Shown here one piece after another: positions 1 through 11,358 of a stretch of DNA of 64,000 nucleotides (positions are counted from its first letter, which is position 1; each line of letters begins with the position of its first letter). Location: positions 12,415,001 through 12,479,000 of the forward strand of contig NC_062240.1 of the NCBI RefSeq assembly GCF_905475465.1, read 5' to 3'. Both the position numbers and the translations under genes were made by a program. The stretch comes from Pieris napi. Lineage: Eukaryota; Arthropoda; Insecta; Lepidoptera; Pieridae. The notes under the pieces are model-generated. The model ran no database searches. It was not told the origin of the DNA and worked only from the letters and a program-made list of their open reading frames with translations.

Positions 1-111
1 GATAAAGAAGTTTCACTTCAAAAGATGGCGCGTAACGGAAAAATGTGACGCGTAACGCAAAAATGTTACACATAAATTTTTTCCAACACCGATAAAGAAG
101 TTTCACTTCAA
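1..111. repeat. Twice-repeated GAAGTTTCACTTC unit at window edge
   Basis: The 20-mer GATAAAGAAGTTTCACTTCA occurs at 1-20 and again at 91-110, and its core ATAAAGAAGTTTCACTTC recurs at 590-607. The core GAAGT-TTC-ACTTC is itself an inverted repeat. Between the first two copies lies a local duplication of a GCGTAACG(G/C)AAAAATGT unit. The structure runs off the left edge, so its size is unknown. It may be subterminal sequence of a DNA transposon, but no partner end was identified. Confidence 0.5.
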
Positions 112-217
112 AAAAATTCAATATTCTTAATTCCATTTATAGACTTACCCGACGCTTCGTGAAAGAGCACATCTGGTCTGAATATATAGGATAACCAGTG
201 CCATTAAAAAAAAAAAG

Positions 218-350
218 ATTCTCGCTCGATGCCTAAGCTAAGTTCTGGCAGTTTTGGCGAGCTACGCTCGGCCAGAGTGGGCTTTTCCCGCGATTAGCGC
301 AAGGGCGTCTGCTGCGAGATTCTGACCTGGGCTTGGGCCGCCGCGCCGGG
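218..350. other. GC-rich block, unidentified
   Basis: A short GC-rich stretch stands out from AT-rich flanks and ends in an AATGATGACAATGAT-like run. That composition resembles the 3' end of a degenerate non-LTR element, but I see no coding signal and cannot name a family. Confidence 0.3.
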
Positions 351-1037
351 GTTAATCTAAAATAATGATGACAATGATAGTAATAATTCTATTACAATTA
401 ATGAAATTCTGTAATAATCTTAGTAGTAATAAGGTAAAATGAAATAATTGTATTATTTGAATTAATGTCTATGATAATAAACGCCTTTTGTTTAACTTTA
501 TCTATCATTTAACTTTATTTATCATTTTACTTTATTAACCAATTTCTGTAAAGTTGCATATAGTAGATAATTTTTCGTAAAATAAGGTCATAAAGAAGTT
601 TCACTTCTTACGTGTGTACACTAGTACACGCATACATTTTTTTTATAAACCAGTTTTCAACGTTTGTTTAAATTGTACAACCAACCTGTTCAATCCGGTG
701 CTTTTAAGCCGTGTTTTAAATGCGATACCCGAGTATCAGAACATTTATCCTAACATACGCATTTATTATTCATAAGTTTATTTGATCAATTTAGAAAATG
801 CTTCCATCGGCGTGTATTGTGTAACTCCCAATGCAGAGTTTATTTAATTGGGAAAGGACTAAATAGGTTTTGGGTACTAAATCTCAGATATTGTCAATAG
901 CAATCGCTATTATTCAACGAGTACAGAGAAAGAACAAGCAAGAATATGGTACAAAAATATTATGGTGGTGCAATCTTAACTTCGCTTAAACACTTATGCG
1001 TGCAAATTTGTCTTACATAATTAAAAGGTAGATTTTT
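351..1037. other. AT-rich sequence, no gene seen
   Basis: Apart from the third GAAGTTTCACTTC core at 590-607 and a nearby CGTGTGTACACTAGTACACG-like inverted repeat (611-630), I see nothing identifiable. Confidence 0.5.
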
Positions 1038-1245
1038 TTAAATATAATAGGGGGGCAAACGAGCTTGCGGGACGACCAAAAAGGGCAGTCTTCGCAGTCC
1101 ATAGACATCCATTTTTAGTGGGTGCGTTGCCGGCCTTTGAAGGAGGAGTACACTCGATTTTTAAACATTTGGAGGTCGTATCTCTGAGGGAAGACCCCCA
1201 CTGGGAGTCGATTCCGTATTCCGATAAAGTCGTTACATATAACAT
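1038..1245 (-). repeat. Decayed LINE 3' end (jockey-like tail)
   Basis: Read on the minus strand, this contains a CCTTCAAAGGCCGGCAACGC block followed by a C-rich end, the layout of lepidopteran LINE tails whose C-terminal coding sequence runs almost to the poly(A). It is related in layout to LINE-B ends elsewhere in the window but diverged enough to be a separate subfamily. The short open frame across it is a remnant of LINE C-terminal coding sequence, not a host gene. Confidence 0.5.
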
Positions 1246-1320
1246 TACATTATCAATGATATATCATATTTAAATCTTATATTATTTTATCACTACATCA
1301 TCACATTATTAATATATATT

Positions 1321-1433
1321 ATTTAAATAAAAAACTTTTTTTTGAATGGATTGAAGTTATGTATTATTAAATTAATAATAAATTTATAATAATACATAAC
1401 TTCAATCCGTTGAAAAAAGTTTTTTATTTAAAT
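1321..1433. repeat. 113 bp near-perfect palindrome
   Basis: Left arm 1321-1369 and right arm 1385-1433 are inverted copies about 49 nt long, differing at a few bases, with a loop of about 15 nt. Each arm starts ATTTAAATAAAAAAC and continues through GGATTGAAGTTATG. No open frame. This is the structure of a foldback MITE or the footprint of a head-to-head duplication. Confidence 0.85.
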
Positions 1434-2393
1434 GTATGAAAGTTATGTCAATCAAAGACAATAATATATATTATTACTTATCAAATGACCCGACCAAATA
1501 ATAATTAATAGAATAATTCCTCTTCCAGACATATATTAATTCAATCTTTAGAAACTTTAGTAGGAAGAACTTTTAATGTTTTTGGTAAATTATGTATTAT
1601 AAACCATACAAGAAGTGAATTTCCTATACAGTTTCAGACGAACTCATTCTGTGAATTTATTAGAGTTGCATAAAATTTCATAACAAAAATTCCACGAAAT
1701 ACGAGGGTTATTTGTAACGCTGCAAGTTGTAATTAGCCAAGCCTTGTCGCCACGACAAAAGGAACGTCTCTTTGAGGTGCGGTTTCGATGACATGATGAA
1801 AATCCACACATTATGAACACTGAGCCAGTAATTATTTCTAACCCGACACAAAAAGCGCATTAGTGCGTTTCTTGCTATATAAATTATATATGTGTTATGG
1901 ATCCCGTCGATTCTTTTAAAACAGCAAAGGGGGCAAGGACTCCTTTGCTGTTTGTGTGTTTCAAGGAGTCATTTTCCCTGGACAGTTTAATATGGGTTCA
2001 TTTGAGTGGCGTTTAAATAGGCATCTTCTGGACTTAACGTCAGATGGGATTGTGTCTAAACATCTGTCCAGTTCTGTATTAACGTTTGTCATGGTTTTTT
2101 ACAATGTGTTTTATATAATATTCATGATTGATAAGGTTCCTGGGTTCTGCTTTAAATAGTAGAGGAATTTATTTTACCCTATATTCACCGCTCGCGTACA
2201 ACAATAGAATATAAGGGAAATAAAGAAATGCAATGAAATTAATGCTATGTAACGAATAAATGCAATGAAACAGTTGATGAGAGTGCCTACTTCTGGCTAT
2301 ACTATCGGGTCGAAATTCCGACGATTTAGGAAATCGCCACGCTTATAAAACTAAGAAAGCCTGAGTCAGCAAAATGTACAGCCTAGGCTCGTA
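1434..2393. other. No gene seen
   Basis: Mostly AT-rich. A 67-codon open frame at 1956-2159 has no recognisable domain and no support as a gene. I see no repeat shared with the rest of the window. Confidence 0.45.
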
Positions 2394-2556
2394 CAGCCTT
2401 GCGATTCTGTAACTCACACAGCGGTTTTCGCAACGGCGGTCGCTCTCAAATCAGTCGTGAAGCAGTCATTTTATGCTTTGGCATTCTGTTAAACAATAAA
2501 CTACAAGCTCCCACCTAATCAGAGTTCGAAAAGTGAGTTACAGAATCGCAAGGCTG
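2394..2556 (+). mobile_element. MITE-G copy 1 (24-bp TIRs)
   Basis: The element begins CAGCCTTGCGATTCTGTAAC and ends with the inverted copy GTTACAGAATCGCAAGGCTG; the TIRs extend about 24 bp including CTCAC/GTGAG. It is 163 bp and non-coding. A second copy lies at 12023-12194. No clear target-site duplication is visible, so the superfamily is unresolved. Confidence 0.85.
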
Positions 2557-3200
2557 ATATGGTGATGATATTTCTAAGTTACAAATAGACTATATGAAAT
2601 TATAAAGACAATAATACCGGAAACAAATTCACTATCGTTCGAATTCCGGAAACATTTACAACCGGTTAAAGTAAAATATATTGCAAAATTAATTTAATTG
2701 CAGGTTTAATTCACTAATGTTGTTAGCAAGTATGTTAAGGTCCAAGTTTTACGAGCCAACATTCAATAGAACAACTGTTCCCTAAAACGGACAAGAAACA
2801 AACAAAATTATCTCAAAGAGGCTAATCGAATCGTGAACTTGGAAATAAAAGTTTATAAAAACTTTCCGACTAAAATAATAAATCAAACCTGGCGCCATCT
2901 GTTGGGATGTGGTGATGGAATAATGAATTAGCTGGTCCGAGCCTTGATAAAGTCTAGGTTTTATGTTTTGTACCAAAGTAGTCCAGTTACACGACGGATA
3001 AGAATTTCTGGACGTGGTGGACGTCTTTGATCTCCGACTCAATATCATGAGAGTTCCTGTTATACTGAAAACTGTTTTACAGAGTCTTTGACTTTTCAGT
3101 TTAATTTTATTAAATTACATATCATAAAATAACAGATAAAAATAAATCCTTATTTCAGGATGGGCATATTTATTTTTTGATAAGCTAACTTAATATAAAG
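2557..3200. other. No gene seen
   Basis: AT-rich sequence. An 88-codon minus-strand open frame (2782-3048) has no recognisable motif and is probably chance. Confidence 0.45.
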
Positions 3201-3465
3201 CAGCGTTGGCCTAGTGGCTTCAGCTCACTCTCATCCTTGAGATCGTAGGTTCGATCCCCAGCTGTGCATCAATGGCCTTTCTAAGTGCGCATTCAACATT
3301 CGCACGAACGGCGAAGGAAAGCATCATAACGTAACCGGCTTGTCCGCGTGTGTCAGGCACATGAGGCTGATCACCTACTTACCTATTAGATTGACACATG
3401 CTCAAGAAACAGATACAGAAATCTGAGGCCCAGACCTAAAAAGGTTGTAGCGGCACTGATTTTTA
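3201..3465 (+). mobile_element. tRNA-derived SINE, copy 1
   Basis: The head contains TTGGCCTAGTGGC (RNA polymerase III box A-like) and GGTTCGATCCC at 3248-3258 (box B), giving a tRNA-related promoter. The body contains the conserved blocks AACCGGCTTG, GATCACCTACTT and ACAGATACAGAAATCTGAGG, and the 3' end reads ACCTAAAAAGGTTGTAGCGG-CACTGATTTTT. Eleven copies of this family are in the window. It encodes no protein and depends on a LINE for mobility. Confidence 0.85.
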
Positions 3466-4302
3466 ACTTTGCATAATAATTGTTTTACTGTTTCCATATA
3501 ATGCAAAAGATATTCCTCCGAAATAAATGAAAGCCAGTCCAATTATTTTTTATAAACGGAAAGGACTCTAAATTGTTTAAAAAGGCTAGACCAACAAAAA
3601 AATCTAAAAACAAACGAGCGATCTATTATAAATGGAAAACACAAATAATAGAACATCAAACATCGACATTTAAACTAGGAAAATGGTATCATTAATTTTT
3701 TTCGCAATATTCGAGGTGCCACGGCGTGATATGAAAAGATGAGAGGAATATGCTAGGAAATAGGTTTTGCGGTGGATTGATAGAGGGCTTTTTCTGTCAT
3801 GACGTCACGTACCGGTGCGGGTTGAAAGCTGCGGTTTTTTCGGCACCGCATGTGATTTGGATTCCGGAAAACGATATTTTACACTGTCAAGTACATTCTT
3901 GTCACTTCATCGTACTTTTTATGAACGATTTCATCTGGGATTCACGATAACGAATCGTGATTGGTACTGTATATCACTAATACGTTAAATAAACTGTTAT
4001 TGACCTCTCTCGCTGGTTTCCAAAGTAATTATTGTGTACGTAGGTCGCAGAGCACAAAAATATAAAACAAAAGAATGAAAATAAATGATTAAATCTCATG
4101 TTATTTTCACACATGTATATTCATAAGTATCTGATTGTCCTTGGAACATGAGAGCAAAAATAAAATAAAGATATTAGAAGAGTTTGTAGATAAACGTGAT
4201 CGTGAGGTCGTCCGTTTAAATTCCAGCAGTGCTTATAGATTCATTCTATGTACGCAACCGACATATTCAGCTCGGTGAATGATAACCTGAAGCAGGCTTA
4301 AG
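3466..4302. other. No gene seen
   Basis: Includes a moderately GC-richer stretch at about 3715-3960 with a 66-codon open frame. It matches nothing I recognise and does not repeat in the window. Confidence 0.4.
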
Positions 4303-4348
4303 ACATAAAGACTTGTGTGTGTCAGGTGACACACACGAGTCTTTATGT
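4303..4348. repeat. 46-nt near-perfect hairpin
   Basis: Arms 4303-4324 and 4327-4348 are 22-nt inverted copies with a single mismatch and a two-base centre (GG). The arm reads ACATAAAGACT(T/C)GTGTGTGTCA. It could extrude as a cruciform, or fold as an RNA hairpin if transcribed. Confidence 0.9.
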
Positions 4349-4989
4349 GTGATCTGAAAAATATGATTTATACAGACGCAGAAATGACAATTACAAATAT
4401 TAAAAAAAAAAAAAAAAACATTTAATTCAGACCATTAAAAAATCCATATATTGTTAGTAAAGTAATCCTTATAATTATGTTAGTAAAATTAAAATTAAAT
4501 TTAGCAAAATTATATTATCAATAACGATTCCTCTTTAATTCTTTATCCATTGTGAAATTCTAAATAAATTCCTTAAGTCATATAACAATTGAATCAATGT
4601 CATTCAAGAGTTTCGTATTGCGTCAATTGTCAGTTTTAAAGAAATACATATTTCGTATTAAAAATCCGGCGACATTCGTATTTGAATAAGGAAGGGAGTG
4701 GTTGTGATATTACGTATATCTATTGAACATATTTTTCCATTTGCGTGCGCCCAGTCGAGTGATTTATGAATAAAATTGTTCCAGTCACAAGAGTACTGTA
4801 TAACTGTCCCACACCCATTTATCAGTCGGTTTTGATGGTTTCCAACCCGTTAGCGCTGACGCGTGCATTTATACCCCTCACCATTTTAACCCTTTTTTAA
4901 TCTTTCCGAAATTCGTTTACTGGCAATTCAAATGAAATATGTCCGCAGCCTAAAACAATTTCGGTTTACACACTTATTGAAATAGAAAA
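4349..4989. other. No gene seen
   Basis: AT-rich, with a poly(A) run near 4402-4418. No repeat family or coding signal recognised. Confidence 0.45.
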
Positions 4990-5400
4990 TCTTATATATA
5001 AAATTCTCGTATCACAATGTTCGTTCCCATACTCCTCCGAAACGGCTTGACCGTTTTTTATCAAATTTTATATGCATATTTAGTAGGTCTGAGAATCACC
5101 CCTAGGTGATAAGTGTTGCCCCCCCCAAACATTTTATTTTGATTTTTTGGACGAATTTTTTTTTCATAATGTGCCATTAAAAAATATGTACATACAACCC
5201 TAAATTTTCACCCATCTACGATCAACCCCTATTTTTATTTGTTAAATAAAATTTTATGACTTGAACTCTAGAGGTTTGTTATAGAGAAAAAATCACAGAA
5301 AACCTAAAATTTCTGGGGCAGCATAGCAAAATGTTCCATGTTGGTATGTACTAAAAAGGTAGGCTAGGCATTAAGAATCGAACTTCGCGGGGGCAGCTAG
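4990..5400 (+). mobile_element. Short non-autonomous Helitron, copy 1
   Basis: Starts with TC (TCTTATATATAAAATTCTCG) immediately after an A and ends with CTAG immediately before a T, the end structure and A|T insertion site expected of Helitrons. A short inverted repeat (CGAACTTCG) lies just before the end. The 5' region is shared with the element at 11359, including CATACTCCTCCGAAACGGCT. No coding capacity; 411 bp. Confidence 0.8.
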
Positions 5401-6369
5401 TATATGTATGAAATCAGGTCAAACGTTTCAATAGGAAACTCGTGTATTTTAAGTAAGTAATACGCTGGTTTCCTCTCAAATGGAGTAATTTGAAGAGATG
5501 AAACGTTGTCTATGGTCGTGTTGTTCGTTCATAGATCGCGTGTTATTCCGAACTGAGTTCATTTTGTTCATTGTTTTCTCGTATAACGAAAAATTCGGTT
5601 GCATTCTTATTGCGAGTGCAGTAGGTTACATTGCTCTTTCCGGGCATTTCTCATAAAGGAAGCTCTCAGATAAGTAGCTTTTATTTGAAAACTAGCCGGT
5701 TCCTGCGGGTTATTTCCTTGTTTTTAATGGAAGAATAATATACAGCGAGATTGTGGCGTTTCATTTGTTTTCATATTTTGTTTTGGTAAAATCTTGGAGT
5801 TTTCCTTTAGTTCATTAGTGATATCCAACTGTAATATTATATTGTGAAAACAATGGCTTGTATGAGGTAATGGAGTGGCGGAAGACAATACACTCAGACC
5901 GGCTCACATTACAGTTTGGCCCAAGGACGTCCACTTCACGCTAGGAGCGCTGTTTGCGTTAATTAGATAAGTTTGCATTGAAATTTCCGCCATTTTCAAG
6001 TGTGATTTATACCTTCTGTATAATCACGATAATACAGTGAATAGGATTTATTACTGCTATATTCATGGGCACGTTTTCGAAAACCAAAGATCGTATTTTG
6101 TGTTGTCAAGTATCTGAATGGCCAAAAATTTCTCATAATTTATATTTTATTTTAGACAAACGTATTTTAACAGCTTTACATATAATAAATACAAATATTT
6201 TAATAAATTTGATGTTTTAACACGATGGGAAGTCGAACAAATTAGTTTATCGATATAAAGTCATATTAACTAACGCAACATAAAAAAATGCAACTAATTT
6301 GAGGAGAACTTCTGGCTCTCTTTATTTTTGACGAGAAAAGCGCCCTGTTGCTAAACATTCCTGTTGTCC
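5401..6369. other. No gene seen
   Basis: Mixed AT-rich sequence with a slightly GC-richer patch near 5865-5965. No match to any repeat in the window and no credible open frame. Confidence 0.4.
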
Positions 6370-6483
6370 CGACTTAGAGACCTTCAAGAATATGGCATAC
6401 CAATTGGGCATCGAGAGTGTCCATGGGCGGTCGTATCAATTAACATCTAACTCCTGTCCGTTTGACCCGTTCTATAAAAAAAT
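6370..6483 (+). mobile_element. LINE-B 3' end, truncated copy
   Basis: Contains GACCTTCAAGAATATGGCAT, the block ATCGAGAGTGTCCATGGGCGG and a TTCTATAAAAAAAT end. It aligns with the last ~35 codons of the intact LINE-B ORF (minus strand 51846-55112). It is 5'-truncated, as expected from incomplete target-primed reverse transcription. Confidence 0.75.
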
Positions 6484-8000
6484 ATTACCTAATCGCCTCC
6501 TAAGTCTAGAAAAGTAGCTTAACGTTAAAAACACCATTAACTTTAATATCAATATAACGCCTATAGTAAAGGAATTCACTCAAAATCCTAGCTGTGGGAT
6601 TCGGACTATGTCTCAGCACATGACAGCTGAGATTAAAGATTTCGTATGACGTATTTCCCAATGCACTATTTACTTCTAAGCTTGAACACTTAATTTTAAC
6701 ACCTCTTTCAGCGTGTTATGTCTTCTCAAAAAACAAAACAATAGCGTTTAATACAAAGCAAAAAGTAGAAGTAATAAGAGCACAAATCGTAATTCAGTTG
6801 GATCGTTTTACAAAAGCATCTCGACAGCAAACCATGTTAATGTTAATGGATTAGGCGAATGTAGTTTGCCCGCACTGACTTTGGCCTTCATGTACTAAAA
6901 CTCCTTTTAATCTTGTGCTGATATTTTAAATCTTTCCTTGTTTCGTGAAGCATAGTTTAATGGTTGCAAGGTAGTAACTTACAAGTAACATCAAATATTT
7001 CACGATTAATTTAATAAAATGTCGGGAAGAGTAACAAAGAGAGTATATAGATATATAATGTAATATATGTTAGCTTTCTATTAAAAACTAAATGTCTTGA
7101 AAACATTTATTAAGACTACAGAAACGTAAGGACAAATCGTATTATAGATGAAATTTTTTGACATAGACAATACTATCTGTATTGTCATAACGTGATACAG
7201 ATAACAAATCAATATATGTTTGTTAATAATGTATTTGTAGTTTTAAAGAGTATGGCAATTTTTTTATTCTATTGTTGCACAGATTATCACGTAAACAAAA
7301 GAAGAAAGACCACAGAAAACTATCACGTTATTGTTCTGTTGTTTTGCTGTTTTTGGTAGAAGAGTAATAAAATAAAATCTTTTTCAATAATTCGTATTAT
7401 TCCATTTAAGATCTAGGTAAAATTTTATACAATTTCTTGAAGCTGCTTACGCGAAAAGTTATTCAGCTAGTTAGTCTCGTTAAAGTCAATAATGTAAGTT
7501 GCATCATTAAAATCGAGTTTCTGGTTCACCGTTAACCTGCGTTAGACGGTCATGTTGCATAAGAGGAAATTGTATAGTAATTAATATTATGTTTTCGTTT
7601 TTCTTTTTTTCTTTCGTTAGTCTTTTATTTCTTGCTAAATCAAAGATCGAAAAAAATCGAAGGATCTCCTGTCCGTCTGTCATGGGCAAGCTGCATCCAG
7701 CTTGATCCCGCCGTTTTGATAATGACCCATCTCGTGACCGGTCTTCCTCTGTATCGTTTCCCTATAGGGTCCTCCCCACCTGGTCTCCCTATGGTCCATC
7801 GCTCGTGTGACGGTCTTTAGAGCATAGTTTAAGGCATCAGTTATAGCCTTAGTAACGCTTCTTATGTTTTTGTGTTTTATTTTTATTAATTTTCAGCATG
7901 CTACATTCTACAAAAACAACACACAATAAATATATTGTGCTGTTAATGTACACCGCAATTATAATTTAATATATGGTGTCCTAGCTGTTACCTTTTTAAT
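6484..8000. other. No gene seen
   Basis: AT-rich. Overlapping short open frames at 7507-7689 (minus) and 7632-7820 (plus) cover a GC-richer patch that may be an old LINE fragment, but I cannot identify it. Confidence 0.35.
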
Positions 8001-8093
8001 CTAAGGCCGGTAACGCACTTGTGAGCCTTTTGGCAGTGTCCATAGGCGGTATCACTTAACATCAGATGAGCCTCCTGCCCCTTGTAGTACTAC
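8001..8093 (+). mobile_element. LINE-B 3' end, short diverged copy
   Basis: Carries AAGGCCGGTAACGCACTTGT, GTGTCCATAGGCGGTATCAC and CATCAGATGAGCCTCCTGCC, the terminal blocks of LINE-B, with an internal gap and no preserved poly(A). Confidence 0.7.
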
Positions 8094-8696
8094 AACGTGC
8101 TTCAAAATTAATAAAGTTCAACTGCCGAGCTTTGGCAAGCTTTTATAAATAAATTGAAATACAAAACATTAACTGAATAACACTATTGTCTAGGAAACCT
8201 TTGTAAGGAACAAAGTTGTAAATGGTTTACCAACCAAACATTTATTACAATAAAAGCGAATATTACAATTTCTTTAAGAAAGTTTAATTAAAACATTCCC
8301 AATATTCCACTTTCAAAGCGAAAGTTTATGTGAGTACATTTTAAATTAAACGTTTGTTTCGAAGTAGAATGTTTGTTTTTGAACTTGGCCGATACAAAAA
8401 GCTTTTTTAGCTTTTATAAGTAGACGATTTACATTGACGACATTTTGCTAAGTTTAGAGGAAGAAGAATTGATATTTAAAAGGGAGGTTAAAAAATTGTT
8501 TATCTAATGATTTAATAAAACTTGACCATTAAACGTTATGAATATTAGGTATATTATTCCTAATGTAATGTAAGTTATTACTTAATAAATGTACGTGTAC
8601 GATTGTGTTGTGTGTATGTATTACCTTAATTTAGTTATTTATTAGAACTTCGTTACATTAAAAGTATAGATAAAAATAGTCGTCATAATTTATTAG
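8094..8696. other. No gene seen
   Basis: AT-rich sequence without recognised repeats or coding signal. Confidence 0.45.
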
Positions 8697-9059
8697 GGAT
8701 GCAACGGGCGGTCACAGATAATGCTAAGTTGTTAGGATTAATACCTGCAGCTAAGTTTCATCTTCGGACGTCGAGGCAGGATACGAAATTCCACCCGCAT
8801 CACCTCGACGTCCGTTGTTCCACAACTGAGCGTTTTTCAAGGTAGTTTTTTCCGCGCACTATGTGGAACCAGCTGCCCACTAAAGTATTTCCGAACCAAT
8901 TCGACTTAAGGTCCTTCAAGAAAAGAGGGTACCAATTCTTAAAAGGCCGGCAAGGCGCTCGCCAGCCCTCTGGCATTGAGAGTGTACATGGTCGGCGGAA
9001 TCACTTAACATCAGGTGAGCCTCCTGCCCGTTTGCACCCTGTTCTATATAAAAAAAATA
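8697..9059 (+). pseudogene. LINE-B C-terminal relic with internal deletion
   Basis: On the plus strand this encodes the LINE-B C-terminus: GLIPAAKFHLRTSRQ, HPHHLDVRCSTTERFSR, a stop, then WNQLPTKVFPNQFDLRSFKK, and ends at TTCTATATAAAAAAAATAA. Compared with intact LINE-B, about 45 codons are missing at the upstream end, where a fragment matching the RIQRRAV region joins directly to KLLGLIPAA. At least one in-frame stop is present. It is a dead 5'-truncated insertion with a secondary deletion. Confidence 0.8.
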
Positions 9060-9390
9060 ACAAGCGATCTCTTCCAGGCAACCCTAGTAAGGAGAAAAAA
9101 TCCTAATACTTTAAATTATTACATAAACAAAACTTAATTGATCCAAAGCTGCATTTAATAGTTTTTAACATATTGAATAATGCGAATATAGTATTTAAGT
9201 AGAATTTGAAAAACTACTACATTTTCACTTGTATTACTTAAGATTACAAAAACAAATTCACGATTAAATTTAACGGGTTATAACTAGAAATTATTACATA
9301 TACGTGCGTCGCTTATTCAAAACTTTCACGTGCTTTACAGCCTGCATTAAGAAAGCTTTAAGCTCAAAATAAATACGATAACACGTTTAA

Positions 9391-9811
9391 AATAAATAAA
9401 TAAATAAAAGCCTTTATTGCTGTAATTACTTATACTAGTACATAAACATGTGAAATATTAAAAAAATTAACATTAAAAATAAATACTAATAATTAATGGG
9501 CAAGCCGGTTGATTTCTGTTATACAGCTTGTCCTTGGACATAGGCCTCCTCTAAGGACTTCGACTCTTCTCTGTTTCTAGCTTTACGTAGCCACATAGGG
9601 CCAGCTACTCTTCGCATATCATCTTCCCATCTTTTTATTTGTCTTCTTCGTTTTCTTTTCTCATAGCGAGGAAGCTATTCCGTCACTTTCTTCGTCTATT
9701 TTCCATTTTCTCTCATAATGTGTCTTGTCCATTTCCATTTCAATCTTTTACTAGAAGTAACAGCATTTCTAAACTTTGTAATGTTCTTTATTTCTTCTAG
9801 TTTTATTGGCG
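9391..9811 (-). pseudogene. RTE-type LINE C-terminal relic
   Basis: The minus strand encodes an RTE-clade C-terminus: KRLKWKWTRHIMRENGK, then KRRRQIKRWEDDMRRVAGP and NREESKSLEEAYVQGQAV, with a stop at 9519-9521. The pattern K-x-K-W-x-W, RRW-DD-x-x-x-AG and SLEEAYVQ is the signature of the RTE carboxy end. Stops and frame changes lie upstream (near 9690), so it is not functional. The 3' end is a short TTTA-type repeat (plus-strand AAATAAATAAATAAATAAAA, about 9391-9410), typical of RTE tails. The element is 5'-truncated. Confidence 0.75.
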
Positions 9812-9945
9812 GAGGGTTTCTTGCCAGTTCTTCTTGCCCTCTCTACGCCCTTGACTTGCGAACTGGTAGTAAATGTAAATCAATTTAACATATTTTCTGT
9901 TGAAGTTCATAAGTGTACTTGGTTACCTATATAAATAATGTTATT
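9812..9945 (+). repeat. Tail-D: 3' end of a LINE family, copy 1
   Basis: Contains GGTTTCTTGCCAGTTCTTCT, CGCCCTTGACTTGCGAACTGG, GTAAATGTAAA and CATAAGTGTACTTGGTTACC. This block recurs at 13585, 26155, 28885, 31680, 34985 and 49850. The best copy ends in a TTTGAG microsatellite, suggesting the 3' UTR of a non-LTR element with a simple-repeat tail. It directly abuts the RTE relic in opposite orientation. Confidence 0.65.
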
Positions 9946-10394
9946 TGTGTTTGTGTTTTACAGCCTGTATTATGAATGCTTTAAAATATAATATACGGCA
10001 CGTTGTAATCTAATGGTGGTATTATATTTGCGTAAACAATAATTCTAAACAAAAAACATTAAACCCGTTCGTCGCTATCGAACAACACTATATTTGCACG
10101 TGACAATTGGATTGGATAATTTTTATGAATGTTCGAGAAACTATTCGAGATTACGTCGGAATGATCGCTCCTGGAGGTCGGCCAAGCGCCTCTAGCAACT
10201 ATGTGCGGTGCCAAAGCCGCGCTGATCGATGGCCGAAGGAATTTGCAGTTGGATTTCCGAATATCGATACGGCCTCTGCATTGTGTAAACATTTAATTTG
10301 AATATTACTATAAGGAATATTTTGAAAGAAAGCGGATAGATAGAACTAGCAGGGCCGCAGCCACCTCACAGTGACATGACCTTCAACAATGAAG
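9946..10394. other. No gene seen
   Basis: Includes overlapping open frames on both strands at 10059-10301 in a GC-richer patch (about 10150-10260). Neither translation shows a recognisable domain. Confidence 0.35.
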
Positions 10395-10500
10395 AGTACC
10401 AGCTGCCCACTTAAGTATTTCCGAACCAATTCAACTTAAAAGGCCAGCAACGCACTCGCGAGCCCTCTGGCATTGAGAGTCTATTGGCAGCGGCATAATT
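10395..10500 (+). mobile_element. LINE-B 3' end, diverged copy
   Basis: Contains CCAGCTGCCCACTTAAGTAT, CGCACTCGCGAGCCCTCTGG and CATTGAGAGT from the LINE-B C-terminus, with an internal gap; the terminal coding block is lost. Confidence 0.7.
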
Positions 10501-10609
10501 TTTCAGTTCTATAGGAAATACGACTGAGAAGAAGATATGAAATTATATCTTATAGCGAGTTAAGTTCGGTGGCGGTTGTTGGAGCGATGTTCAAATAAAT
10601 AATTCTTTC

Positions 10610-10658
10610 AATTGAAAGGCCGGCAACGCACTTGCGAGCCTTCAGGCAAAAAAAAACG
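10610..10658 (+). repeat. Tiny LINE-B-type 3' fragment
   Basis: AAAGGCCGGCAACGCACTTG followed by CGAGCCTTCAGGC and an A-run. It is a 40-odd base remnant of the LINE-B end lying ~110 bp from the previous copy. Confidence 0.55.
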
Positions 10659-10834
10659 CTTTGTTTGAAGCTAGGTGTCAACCGTCTTTAATCGTTTAAA
10701 ATAAGGATTTATATCATAAAATTAGGGCTAGGTTTCAACTTGTTTATGGGTTCTTAAAAGTAAGTGAGGCATGTGTTACCTATAAAGAATATAAGTGATG
10801 TCGATCTAATGTTCATTCTCGGAATCCAGAATTA

Positions 10835-11124
10835 GACCAGGGTTCATTTTTGAAACCAAATAAAATAATAGTAGGATGAAAACCATTGGAAAAGGAGGAG
10901 AATATTATAAAAATGAAAGGAAAAATAATTTACGGCCGATCTGAGGTCGGGAAGGGGAAGGGGCTTAGTTTTTAAGGGTAAAAATCGGTTTATCTCGATT
11001 TCCGGCAAAACTAAAAGTCCTATGGAAAAAAGTCAAATGGCAAAGTTGTAGATAATAAAAACATCATCCTACTATTCTTTTTTTTTTTCACTTTTTATTC
11101 TTTTTAAACGCTTCTACCCTGGTC
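10835..11124 (+). mobile_element. TA-flanked MITE-F, copy 1
   Basis: Ends are GACCAGGGT and its inverse ACCCTGGTC, flanked by TA on both sides (10833-10834 and 11125-11126), consistent with the TA target duplication of Tc1/mariner-type elements. It is 290 bp with no coding capacity. Interior blocks such as GGTAAAAATCGGTTTATCTC and AAGTCCTATGGAAAAAAGTC are shared with the inverted copy at 26497-26798. Confidence 0.85.
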
Positions 11125-11358
11125 TAAATGTTATATTACAATTTATGAGTCTATTAAAAACTAAAGTAATTATTACTACCAAAACTAACGTTTTACAATT
11201 AATTGGCTACAAGTGTAAGATGATTGTTAGCATTTGGTTTGCGCTTCTATTAACTAAAAATATAACTAACTTAACTAATGTAAGTTACATAACTTGCGCT
11301 AAAACAATTTCTAAAACAATATTATTTTTTGCTAATAGGGCGAATTATAAATACCTAA

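Noticed and set aside
3201..3465. Functional tRNA gene
   Set aside because: Box A- and B-like motifs are present, but the sequence continues as a dispersed repeat with 10 other copies and does not fold as a complete cloverleaf with a clear anticodon arm.
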